A DNA stretch of 64,000 bases from contig QXEO01002087.1 in the NCBI GenBank assembly GCA_007115705.1, positions 248,001-312,000 of the forward strand. The letters run 5' to 3'. Origin of the DNA: Dactylis glomerata. Lineage: Eukaryota; Streptophyta; Magnoliopsida; Poales; Poaceae. The position numbers and the translations under genes were made by a program. Numbering within the stretch: the stretch's first letter is position 1; the number at the start of each line of letters is the position of its first letter. Positions 22,634 through 33,076 of the stretch are shown piece after piece. The notes beneath the pieces were generated by a model. It searched no databases and was not told where the DNA came from. It saw nothing but the letters and a program-made list of their open reading frames with translations.

Positions 22634-23458
22634 GACTGCGTTCACCGAAAACTTCGAGGGGACTTACAAGAGACCCCATAACATTGGTGAACTCCAAAGG
22701 TGCCGACGGGCTGATGACGAGACCTCCCGAACTTTCCTCGTGTGATGGTTAGATATGAAGAACTCCTGTGAGGGGGTTACCGACGAATCCACCATCCTTG
22801 CATTCATTGACAGTTTGGAGAGAGGTCAACTGCTCCGCCATCGCCTGTTGCGGGAAAGGAACGAAGGGAAACTAACCCTAAATTCCATGATCACCATTGC
22901 AAGCAACTACGCGGCCGCCGAAGACGACGCCCGCGAATCTCTGAAAGTTTCCGCCATCCAGAATACTGGAAAACAAAACAACAGCAATAAACGGAAGAAT
23001 CCGCCAGAAGAGCAGCAAACTCCGGATATGGTGGCCACAACCTTTGCTGACAAGGGTCAAAGTAGCCAGCGCAGCAGGGGACGCGGTTCTAGCAGTGGCC
23101 AGCCACGGAGCTCTACAGCTCCCGCTTCAGCGCCATCCGCCCCCGTGTCCTACGATGAATACCGCGATATGCCATGTTTTGCCCATCGCGACGCTTCAGG
23201 GAAGTGCAATCACACCAACCAGAACTGCAAATTTGTCAACGACCTCAAGGCGGATCAAGAAGCTGGCTTCAAGCGCAACCGACGGCAACGGCCTCGTGGA
23301 AAAGGAAAAGCGGACAAAGACAAGGAGTCCAAGGATGGCGGTGATATAGACGAAGACCCTGCGCCCAAACCCGCCGAAAAGGCAGAGGGTGATGCGGGCA
23401 AGGGTAACCCAATCAAAAACAAAAAGGAGCCTTTCACACGTTCCTTGGACCCCCCATG
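22634..23458 (+). pseudogene. Tat gag polyprotein, C-terminal part
   Basis: Opens in mid-gene right at the copia LTR: TAFTENFEGTYKRP reads directly from the junction. A TGA (22743-22745, before WLDMKNS) probably replaces CGA. Downstream come gag helices (ESTILAFIDSLERG), a Ser/Gly/Arg-rich stretch, a Cys/His cluster (PCFAHRDASGKCNHTNQNCKF, one fewer key residue than a classic CCHC knuckle) and a basic tail (RRQRPRGKGK). At about 23458 (CCATGGCTAAGG) one base is missing relative to the expected frame, so gag runs out of frame into about 150 shadow bases. In the family gag forms the particle and binds element RNA. Confidence 0.82.
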
Positions 23459-26400
23459 GCTAAGGCACAGAGAGCTGTTATGCGCTCCCTCAACGCCACC
23501 GTGCCAAAAATCCGCCAGTACGTCCGATGGTCCGAAGTACCGGTGCACTGGAGCCGCGATGATCATCCAGAGCACATACCAGATGGATATTACGCCATGG
23601 TGGTATGCCCTGTAATCCACGGCTACAAGTTCTCCAAATGCCTAATGGATGGCGGCAGCAGCTTGAACATCATGTACGTGGAAACTCTGACAAAACTTGG
23701 CCTTACCAAAACCCAACTCCGCCACAGTGCTGTCACCTTTTATGGAGTGGTTCCTGGCCGTCAAGCTAAGTCCCTCGGGTCCATCACACTCAAGGTTGCC
23801 TTTGGTAGTGAAGAAAATTACCGAGAAGAGCCTATAACCTTTGAGGTGGTCCCGTTCAAAAGCACATACCACGTGATCTTCGGGCGCCCCGCCTTCCACA
23901 GCTTCCATGCGAGGCCATGTTACATCTACAATCAGCTGAAGATGCCAGGACTAGATGGCATAATCACCGTTTATGGCAGCTTCAGAAAGGCAAAGGAGTG
24001 CGAAGAAGGAGAAGCCGCTTTCGCGGAAGCAGTGTTCTTCGGCGAGGAGTTCAAAGAAATCCATGCCGCCACGGACCCCGCGGAGATGCCGGCATCCAAG
24101 CAAGAGGTTTCCGCCTCCCGGCCCACCTTCAAGCCTACAGTTGATACAAAATAGGTGGAACTTGTCGCTGGCGATGCCACCAAGACCACCTCCATTGGGA
24201 CAAATCTGTCCCCCAAATAGGAAAGCGCGCTCGTCGAGTTCCTTCGTGAGAACCGGGACATCTTCGCATGGCAGCCATCTGACATGACAGGTGTACCTAG
24301 GGAACTTGCCGAGCATGCCCTACAGATAATCCCTGGCTCCAAGCCAGTAAGACAAGCCATGAGACGCTTCGGAGATGAAAAGCGCCGCGCCATAGCAAAG
24401 GAAATTTCCAAGCTACTGAAAGCAGGCTTCATCAAAGAAGTGATCCATACGAAGTGGGTGGCAAATCCTATGCTAGTTCCTAAGAAAAACACAAAGGTTC
24501 TGCGCATGTGTGTAGATTACACTGGCCTGAACAAAGCGTGTCCAAAAGATCCTTTCCCTTGCCTCGCATTGACCAAGTCATTGACTCGACAGCAGGATCA
24601 GAGCTACTATGTTTCTTAGATGCCTACTCAGGATACCACCAGATCAAGATGAAAGAGTCCGATCAGCTCGCTATGTCGTTCGTAACACCTTATGGCACAT
24701 ATTGCTATGTCACAATGCCGTTCGGTCTGAAAAACGCAGGAGCAACGTATCAGCGCACCATGCAGAAGTGCCTGGCGGACCAAATCAGACGAAACATCCA
24801 CGCATATGTGGACGACATTGCCGTTATGTCTAAGAAGCAAGATGGCCTTATAGCGGATTTGCAAGAGACCTTCGACAACCTAAGGAAGTACAACATGATG
24901 CTCAACCCCATGAAGTGCGTCTTTAGGGTACCAGCTAGATAGCTTCTGGGATTCATCGTCTCTCACCGCGGAATTGAGGTCAACCCGGAAAAGATCAAGG
25001 CAATCCTCGACATCTCCCAGCCCAAAGACTTAAAAGATGTACAGCGACTCACAGGCTGCGTGGCAGCAGTGAGCAGATTCATCAGTCGTCTTGGCGAGAA
25101 GGCTTTGCCACTCTACAAGCTGATAAAGAAATCAGATGAATTCGTCTGGACCGATGAGGCAGATGCTGCACTTAAGGATCTGAAGAGAGTGCTATCCACT
25201 GCACCAGTCCTAGCAGCTCCCGAAGACCAGGAACCCATGTTACTATACATGGCGGCAACCAACAGGGTGGTCAGCATCGTCATCATGGTAGAACGCAAGG
25301 AAGAAGCGCAGGAGTACGGCGTACAGTGACCAGTCTACTATGTCAGCGAGGTCCTGACGGAATCCAAGCAGCGCTACCCTCACTACCAAAAGTTGGCATA
25401 CGGAGTTTTCCTAGCTTCTCATAAGTTAAGGCATTACTTCTATGACCATAAGATCACAGTGGTGAGCAAGGCTCCACTGAAGGACATCATCAACAACAGT
25501 GACGAAACAGGACGAGTTGCAAAGTGGGACATTGAATTGGCCTCTTTTGACATCGACTACAAGCCTCGCACCGCCATCAAGTCTCAGGCTTTGGCGGAAT
25601 TTATGGCGGATAGGAAGGAAGCGCAGGAGACTACGCCCGTCCCAGAACCAGAGCATTGGGTGATGCACTTTGATGGTTCAAAGCTGCTACACGGCTCGGG
25701 GGCTGGAGTGACACTCAAATCTCCTAAGGGAGATGAGCTCAGCTACGTTCTCCAGATCCACTTCCCCACCACCAATAACATCGCGGAGTATGAAGCGCTA
25801 CTGCATGGGCTACGCGTCGCAAAGGAGATCGGCGTACAACACATTATGTGTTGTGGAGATTCTGACCTTGTCGCTTAGCAGGTGGTTGGCACATACAAAT
25901 CTCGGAATGAAGTCATGGCGGCATACAGAGACGAAGTGGACGAGATGGCCAAAAGTTTCCTCGGCTACGATATAAAACACGTACGACGAGAAGATAACAT
26001 GGCGGCCGACACCTTGTCCAAATTAGGATCTAGCCGCAAGGCAGTTCCGCCAGGCGTATTCCTCGAGCATCTGCATATACCATTAGTCAAGATGGTGGAT
26101 CCATAAAATCCAGAACTAGCGAGCTCCCCCGTTATGGCGGTTTTGCCCAGCAATCCGCCACGGGCAGAGCCCTACCTGGAATATCTGACGACCAAGAAGC
26201 TACCCAAAGACGAAGTCCAAAAGAGACAAATCGAGCGTAGAGCCAAAGCGTACACCATCATAGATGGCCAGCTCTACAAGCGAAGCACCTCGGGAATCTT
26301 CATGAAGTGCATATCCCAAGTGGACGGAATTGAAATACTAAGGGAAATCCATGAAGGCGAATGTGGGCATCACGCCGCAGCCAGATCCCTAGTAGCTAAG

Positions 26401-27444
26401 GCATTCCGCCATGGATTCTACTGGCCAACAGCCAAGGCAGATGCAGACCGCATCATGGAGCTCTGCCAAGGTTGCCAGATATACTCTAAGAAAACCCATA
26501 TGCCCGCCACAACACTGCATACGATCCCTATAACCTGGCCTTTTGCAGTCTAGGGGCTGGACATGGTGGGTCCGCTAAAAACAGCACCTTCGAGATTTAC
26601 GCACCTCCTGGTAGCGGTAGACAAATTCACGAAGTGGGTGGAAGCTAAGCCCATCAGAAAGCTTGATGGAAAAACCGCCCTAAAGTTTGTCAAGGACATT
26701 GTGGTCAGATTCGGCATCCCACATAGCATCATCACCGACAATGGCACTAACTTGTCTCAGGGAGAAGTTAAAGAATACTGCCATCACAACAGAATCCGCC
26801 TCGACCTGGCATCTGTGGCACATCCACAGTCTAATGGCCAAGTTGAGCGGACCAACGGACTAATCATGTCAGGGATCAAGCCACGCCTAGAAGCACCGCT
26901 ACGAAGAGCAGCTGGAGCCTGGGCAGAAGAGTTGCCATCTGTGTTATGGAGTCTACGGACCACGCCAAACAGATCAACTGGCCTCACCCCTTTCTTCTTA
27001 GTCTATGGAGTAGAGGCAATTTTGCCAAGTGATGTCCAGTACGATTCCCCAAGAGTCGAGGCCTACGAGGAGGAAGATGCAGAAGCGTCCAGAGAACTAT
27101 CTGTGGACCTGCTAGAAGAAGAACGAGACCTAGCAGCCCAGAGATCCGCCATCTACCAGCAGAATCTCCGCCGCTATCACAGCCGGTGAGTTTGCAAACG
27201 CTCGTTCAAAGAAGGGGACCTAGTGCTACGCCTCAAACAGCAGAAGTCCCACAAGCTATCCCCGCCTTGGGAAGGACCCTTCGTCATCAGCAAAGCTCTA
27301 CTGAATGGTTCCTACTACCTCATTGATATTCGCGAGCTAGATAAGCGACCCAGTAAGAAGTGCAAACAAAGAGACCCTGACGATATCTACGACAAAACAG
27401 ATCGTCCATGGAACATCGCACGGCTACGTCCTTTCTACACTTAG
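23459..27444 (+). pseudogene. Tat pol: protease, RT, RNase H, aRNase H, integrase (broken)
   Basis: Domains in order: aspartic protease (KCLMDGGSSLNIMY, about 23640); RT (CVDYTGLNKACPKDPFP near 24510, AYVDDIAVM near 24810); gypsy RNase H (25060-25600); a second archaeal-type RNase H with its acidic residues in HFDGS, NIAEYEALL, GDSDLV and DNMAADTL (25660-26040); integrase zinc finger (HEGECGHH...CQGCQ, 26350-26480); integrase core D, D, E in GLDMVGP, ITDNGTN and VERTNG (26565-26850); C-terminal module to 27444. Damage: TAG 24152, TAG 24218, a one-base deletion near 24562, TAG 24940, TGA 25327, TAG 25876, TAA 26104, TAG 26551, TGA 27187. Several are explained by CAG-to-TAG, CGA-to-TGA or TGG-to-TAG. 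Dead, but all catalytic motifs remain legible. Confidence 0.9.
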
Positions 27445-28085
27445 CACTTACCTAGCTATGTAATAGGCACCTCTATATGATCAGTGAAATAAAGCATTTG
27501 GTTCACTCTTGATTTTTTCTGAGTCTTTTACCTCCTTTATTGTTCATTTAGATCGTATGGAACCTTTGCGCAATTGTGCTTTGCACTTGCGTCCTTTTTA
27601 AATCCGCCATAACGGTCCGCGTAGCTTTTTTATGTTTTGATCTCCATCTGATGTTTTCTGTGGATTCCCGAGTAGTGACTTTTTGGCGATCTAAGCCACC
27701 ATCTGCTAAGGGTTTTGGATGGTTGCTATTAAGTATCGTCGCCCTAGCGGATTGTTCGTGCGAAGATTTCGCCATCTCACGAAAAGTCAAGCACAGAGAG
27801 CCGGATGGCGGATCGCATAATCCTACGCGTGAAATTTTTTCAAAGTGTTGTTTTTTGAGCATGTAAAAAACTGCAAGTTGCATAAAACTAGGCCTGGCAG
27901 TTTCTTCGCAATTAAACCACTTAATACAAACTGAGCTGCAAAGTTCAAAAGCATTCCACTGATCCGCCACAAGCAGATCAGTCACAGTGCAGAGCATACA
28001 CACGCAGTTTAAAGTTTAAATTACAGACCCACTCAGGGGCCGAATTGATGCAAATATTTTTTCCTGCCACATTGCAGGGTATAGC
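27445..28085. other. spacer between convergent pol and antisense gene
   Basis: About 640 bp without ORF evidence; presumably the 3' ends of the sense pol transcript and of the antisense transcript. I see no further structure. Confidence 0.55.
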
Positions 28086-31000
28086 CTAAGTAGATGGCGG
28101 AACTCCAGAAGACACCTCTTCACCGCCATCAGCACCAGCGGTGGCTGCAGAGACTGACGTCGAAGCTTGGCTTGGGGACCCCGGCAGATCGTATGCTTCA
28201 TAGTATACGTTCAGCTGAGTGCCCAGGGCACACACCTGATCGTATCCAAGCACACTTTGCCGAATGGCGGCCTCGTCCACCGGTGCTCTGTCCTTGCCAC
28301 CCTCCGGGATGCCGGAGGTGATCAGGTCCAAGTCTAGCTCAGGATAGTGGGCCTTGGCCAAGGTTAATGCAGTCCTGGCACCACCCCGAGCGGAGGACTG
28401 TTTCCAGTCCGCCACTAGCCCTGGCACGAGGAGCAGCTTCTGAGTCAGCGCAATGGCGGAAAGGCCAGCTGAACCTGCTATCAGCAGGCTCCCGCACGCC
28501 TGACGACCAGCGTTGAGAAGGCCATCTAGTTCCTTCTTCGCTGCGTCGGTGGCCATGCACAAGCCCGCGGCGGAGTCCACCTCACCTTGCTCCAGAGTTG
28601 CTGCATAGCGGAAAAAGAAGATGCGTCATATTCGGCATAACAAAAAATTGCAAACTTCATAGTATGGAAAGCCACTGATACCTAGCAGGGTCTCCTGGAA
28701 GTGATGGAGGAGCTCGTTAAAGCCATCACGCCGCTTTTCAAATTCAGCGGCGGCTTTGTGGAGATCCTCTATCTCCTTGTCCTTCTTCAGGCTCTGGCGC
28801 TCCTGGTCCTTCAGCTGCTCTTCGAGGAGAGTGTTTGCGGCCAGTGATTTCTGGAGCTGCTGTTGCAGCCCTTCCATCGCAATGGCGTGGCCCTTCTCCA
28901 CCCCCTCAAGTGTGGACTTGAGCTTGGCAACATCTGCATGGCGGAAGTATCAGTGCAGTGTTGATCGAATAAGCATAAAGGAACTCAAACCTGTCAAAGT
29001 AAATTTACCGCTATTCTCAAGCTGCTGCTGCAAGTCCGCCACAAGAGCGCCTTTATTTGCCAGCTACTTCTCCTGCGAGCTGACAACCTGGACCAGGTCC
29101 TCTACGACTTTCTTGTAATTCTGGCAAAATGATATGAAGTGTTAGTCACTCTTAGAGCTTTATGCCAGATAATTATCCGCCATAACGCTCGGGGGCTACT
29201 CACGATGATTTTTTAGTCACTCTTAGAGCATTATGCCGGATAGATATCCGTTATAACTCTCGGGGGCTACTTATACTGATTTTTTGTCTTCTTAAGAGCT
29301 TTATGCCAGATAATCCGCCATAACGCTCGGGGGCTACTCAGTAAAAATTTCAAGTCCTCTACAGAGCACTGCATAAAATGACAGCGCTCGGGGGCTATGC
29401 TATGCAAAAGTTTACAGCAGTTTCTCTAAGAGCTCCATAGCGGATCATCTATGAGAATCCGCCATGGCGCTAGGGGGGCTACTGGGAGTACATACCTTCT
29501 TCATGGTAGCTGTCTTTTCTACAAAAGCGGCAATACCGCTGGATAGCTGGTTGCTGGCATCTTCTTGGCTGGAGATAAGACTGACGACTTCAAGTTGCTT
29601 TTGTTTCCAAAACAAACTGCCCCCCGCCGTAGCATCCGCCACCTGACCTTGAAACAAGTTAGAAGCCTTTTCACTTTGAACGACATCATTAGCCGCAGCT
29701 TCAGTCGTTGGGTTGGCTTCTGGCATCAAGTCAAACTGACCACTAGCATCCTCCATATCGATATTGTTACGAGCGGGGGAGGGAATTGGTACATCAGGGG
29801 TTTGCGGGATAGCGGCAGGGAAGGGCTTGGCTTGCTTGGATGACGGTTCTTTGATAGCAGGCTTCCTCTTTCTGAGTAAAGTAGGATTAGAAGTGAAAAT
29901 CAGCAATGAAGAAAGATATCGAAAGGTTACCTTGACTTCGGCAGATTGATAGTAGCGGTATTCTCTGATGGCGTTTCTAGCTCCGCCCTGCGTTGAGCTT
30001 CGAAACGATGGGAATCGGTTGATTTCCCGCCACCACCACGAGGTTTTCTGCTACCAACCTGCTTCTTGGGAATCACTTTCTCCTTGGTCGTGCGGGCTGT
30101 GTCATCTACGTCCCCCGCCATCTCCTCCTTGTTTCCGCTGGAGTGAACTACTTCCTCAGCAGCGGTGGGCTTGGAGTTGGAGCGGCGAAGGGGATGAGCA
30201 AAATCCGCGGGACCAAGTGATTTGAGCTGATAGATAAATACATCAGTTAGAGTAAAAGTGTGAGGGTATCATAGAATACCATGGCGGAAGCGTAACTTAC
30301 CAAAGGGCAGCTGCTATTCTCAAACATCGCCATGCCAAACTTCAAAGGCTTCTTCCTAGGAGATTTCATCAAGGAACGGATGTGCTTCTCGACCACCTTA
30401 GGGTCCAGCTCCTGGTCTGAATAACGCATGCCATCATTTGCACCAGTATACTCGTGCATCAGGCTATCGCGGTGTTGAAGCGGCTGGATCCGCCGGGATA
30501 TCCAACAATTGATGGTGTCGATCCCTTTCAGGCCATCTCTGGATAGCTTGGCGATCCGCCGAGCTAGAAGTTTGACATAGGGAGTGGCGGTTTCGTCATT
30601 GACGGCCTTCCAGGAGTCGCGGGGCTGCGCTGCTATGTTCTCAAAGGAAGGGAGGCCACGGGCTTGAGATGGCGCGGGTTTGTCCGCCATGTAGAACCAG
30701 GACCCTCTCCATCCTATGGCGGAATCCAGAGGCGTGATGAAGGGGTATGCTTTGGATCTATGTGGAAGAAAGCATATTGTCCCACTGGTTCGAAGGGATC
30801 CGTCATCCTCGTAGTTGGCCCGCACGGAGAAGAAGAGCTGGAAGAGGTCTACCCTGGGGCGGATTCCAAGGTATCCTTCGCAGAGGGCCGCGTAGCCCGC
30901 TACAGACACCAAGCTGTTTGGCGCTATATGGTGTAGCTGCAGCCCGTAGAATTTCAGAAGGTTGGTAAAGAAAGAAGATGGCGGCATGCTAAGACCCCTC

Positions 31001-31416
31001 TCCACGTGAGATTTGAGCATCACGATTTCGGAGGAGTTAGGGGCCGGCACTGGGGCCTTGAAATCAGTCCGCCATCTAGATTCTGCTTGAGGAGCCACGG
31101 TGCCCTCGTCTTCCAAGGCTTGGGTGTGAGCGTCCTTGACATGGGATTTTTGCCAGTACCCATGGAGGTTCTGGGGGATCTGTTCTTCTTCGGCCTTGGC
31201 TCCGTCCTCCTGTTCTTCTTCTTCAGCCTCGCCATCCGCTTCTTTGTCTGCGGCATCCTCTGCGTTTCTCCCCGCCATCTCCTCCTCGGCTTCAGATGTG
31301 ATATCTTCTGGGTACAAATCTGCCATCGAGGGATGCGTTCCCTGAGCTGATTGCTGAAGAGGGGAATCCTCCTCCTCAGCTTCAGAATGGTGGCGGGAAG
31401 GAGATCTAGAGTTCAT
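28086..31416 (-). CDS. Tat antisense gene (aORF), six exons, one nonsense codon
   Basis: Exons: 31416-30301, 30226-29931, 29871-29496, 29120-29009, 28933-28682, 28600-28086. All five introns are GT-AG and all phases agree, giving 889 codons including the stop. Exon 1 starts MNSRSPSRHHSEAEEED, has a long acidic stretch, then the 'putative gypsy type transposon' domain (PF04195-like: ERGLSMPPSSFFTNLL, YLGIRPRVDLFQLFF). Exons 2-3 are basic (KKQVGSRKPRG; RKRKPAIKEPS), possibly nuclear-localising. Exons 4-5 form a coiled coil (LQQQLENS; EEQLKDQERQSLKKDKEIED). Exon 6 is an Ala/Leu-rich C-terminal domain. The only lesion seen is TAG at 29066-29064 in exon 4, likely from CAG. Such antisense ORFs are known in Tat elements; the function is unproven. 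Confidence 0.8.
29138..29480. repeat. ~60-90-bp degenerate tandem repeat with PPT-like core, in aORF intron 3
   Basis: About five units, each with (T)CTTAGAGC..TATGCC, ATCCGCCATAACG and a CTCGGGGGCTACT core. The core nearly matches the element's own polypurine tract at 31990-32000 (CTGGGGGCTAC). Confidence 0.85.
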
Positions 31417-31610
31417 GGCGATGAGCAAAAGATGGAATCCGCTACGAAATGCTTGAAGTTCTTAAGTGAGCTTGTGGTGGAAAAAGCTACCAGCGGCGAG
31501 GTCTTCCGCGGTGGCTCGTCGGAGATGACGAAGCTCTCATGGGGGCGCTGAGGAGAGAGAGTGTGTCGGAGGCGAATGAGGGGTGACCGGCCGGGGGTGA
31601 GAGGCCAGGG

Positions 31611-31619
31611 TATATATAG
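31611..31619 (-). promoter_or_regulatory. TATA box for the antisense gene
   Basis: Minus-strand TATATATA about 195 bp upstream of the aORF ATG (31416), in otherwise GC-rich sequence. Confidence 0.65.
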
Positions 31620-31672
31620 ACCCGGACCTCGAGATTCGTGCCCGCCATCACCACCGCTCGTCCTGATCACAG

Positions 31673-31697
31673 AAACCCTAATCCGGTGACACGTGTC
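31673..31697. promoter_or_regulatory. telo-box and palindromic G-box upstream of the antisense TATA
   Basis: AAACCCTAA at 31673-31681 and the perfect palindrome GACACGTGTC (core CACGTG) at 31688-31697, 70-80 bp upstream of the TATA box on the minus strand. G-boxes bind bZIP/bHLH factors in plants; activity here is inferred. Confidence 0.55.
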
Positions 31698-31989
31698 TAG
31701 GGTAAAAAGGTAACTTCGGTAAAAACAGTGCATGCGCTGTAAGCCTTGCCCTAGAAGGAACTACGTGCCGGAATTTACGGTGGATTTCTATGGTATGATC
31801 CAACGTATCCCGGAAATCTCGCTAAGTTAAAAAACTACATCGCCTGATCCGCTATTTGCAGCGGATTAATAGATGGAAGAAGGAACATCAAGAAACTGCC
31901 ATCCAAGCGCAGAATAGAAGAGAAGCTATGGCAGATGAATCTCACTAAGAACGTGACATGGCAGATGAAGATGACGATCTTGAAGTTCC

Positions 31990-32000
31990 CTGGGGGCTAC
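31990..32000 (+). promoter_or_regulatory. polypurine tract of the Tat element
   Basis: CTGGGGGCTAC directly before the TGTTGGGG start of the 3' LTR. Confidence 0.75.
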
Positions 32001-32557
32001 TGTTGGGGATATACCAAATGGGTATACCAGCGACGTAGTCCTAAACGAGCAAGCCAGGGTGGCCCATCAAGGGTGGTATGGCGGATTGCCTACCGGGCGG
32101 CCCAGTTGCTGGAGATGCCACGGCGGTACTGGATGCAGGCGCTTATGGCAGATCCGAAGACAGGCCCATGGCGGGTTGCCTTGTAGTACACGCATAGGAC
32201 TTAGTCTAGGACTCCAAGTTGTATCCGCTCTGATACCATCGTGTAGCCCACGCCAGGCGCCTTTATAAGCCGACGTGGAGGAGCCTTTGAGGCACGACTT
32301 AGCCATAAGGGCAGAAGACACAATAGCTAGGTTTTACGGCCAATCGCATAGCGAAACAGCCAACCTCCTCATTGTAATCGAGCACTTGTTGCCATATAGT
32401 GAATTATAGCAGCACGTAGGGTCTTGCCACCGTTGCGGGATCTGAAGCTGGGTAAACTTGTGCTACCACCGTCCCGGATCGCTCCGCCGTGTTCACCCCC
32501 TTCCACAAACCACCATACCCCTACCTCTATGGTAGATCTGTTGACGAAACCACGACA
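32001..32557 (+). repeat. 3' LTR of the Tat element
   Basis: Begins TGTTGGGGATATACC; TATA-like TTTATAAG near 32262-32269. The right end is placed at ACCACGACA (about 32557) because it ends in CA and zinc-knuckle-element sequence seems to follow. The 5' LTR is outside the window, so this end is uncertain by tens of bases. Confidence 0.7.
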
Positions 32558-33076
32558 CAAAGACGAAGAGCTTCAACTTCAACACCTCAAAGGACTCCAA
32601 GATCCACCCACCTCAAGGGAAGCAAATTGAAGAAGTCTAGAAGAAGAAAGTCTAAGCATCAATAGTTCTAGGACTTAGAAATTCTTATGAAGGATCTTGA
32701 TAGCAATAGGACCAACGAATTATTTAGCGAAGATGAACTACTTGCCCCACTCAGAGAGAAGGACCTCAAAGAAGAAAAAGAAGATAATACTGCACTGAAG
32801 GAAACGAAGAAGTTTTAGTTGGACCTCCATTTAAGAATTTTAATAAGCCACAACGTTGTAATAAATGTTTATGATCATACTGACTTGTGGAATGATCGTA
32901 CCTATCATTTTTATTAAAAACTTGTTGCTTGATGTGATGAATGCTTGCTGAATGTTTATTGATTGAAAGGTGATTTGCCTTGAATCGTTGCTAACTGGTA
33001 GGAACTTTCTTTAGAGCTTTCCACTCTATTCTTCTCTATGTTGAAAACCTAAACCCTACCAAAAAAACTTTAACAG
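32558..33076 (+). other. leader of the zinc-knuckle element
   Basis: AT-rich, no convincing ORF. The last bases before the ATG, CTTTAACAG, look like a 3' splice site, so a leader intron ending at 33076 is possible. Confidence 0.5.

Larger units (their letters stand above)
22634..32557 (+). mobile_element. Tat-lineage Ty3/gypsy retrotransposon, 5' end outside window
   Basis: Contains the second part of gag, pol (protease, RT, RNase H, a second archaeal-type RNase H, integrase), a convergent antisense gene, polypurine tract and 3' LTR. The second RNase H and the antisense ORF after pol are hallmarks of the Tat lineage. Its 5' LTR and gag start lie left of the copia insertion, outside the window. 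It sits inside the zinc-knuckle element whose internal sequence resumes near 32558. Confidence 0.88.

Noticed and set aside
31006..31350. 114-aa plus-strand ORF
   Set aside because: Shadow of exon 1 of the antisense gene, caused by its acidic repeats.
22634..32557. Host gene with coiled coil on the minus strand independent of transposons
   Set aside because: The six-exon gene lies between a Tat pol and the Tat PPT/LTR in the known position of Tat antisense ORFs and has the PF04195-like domain.
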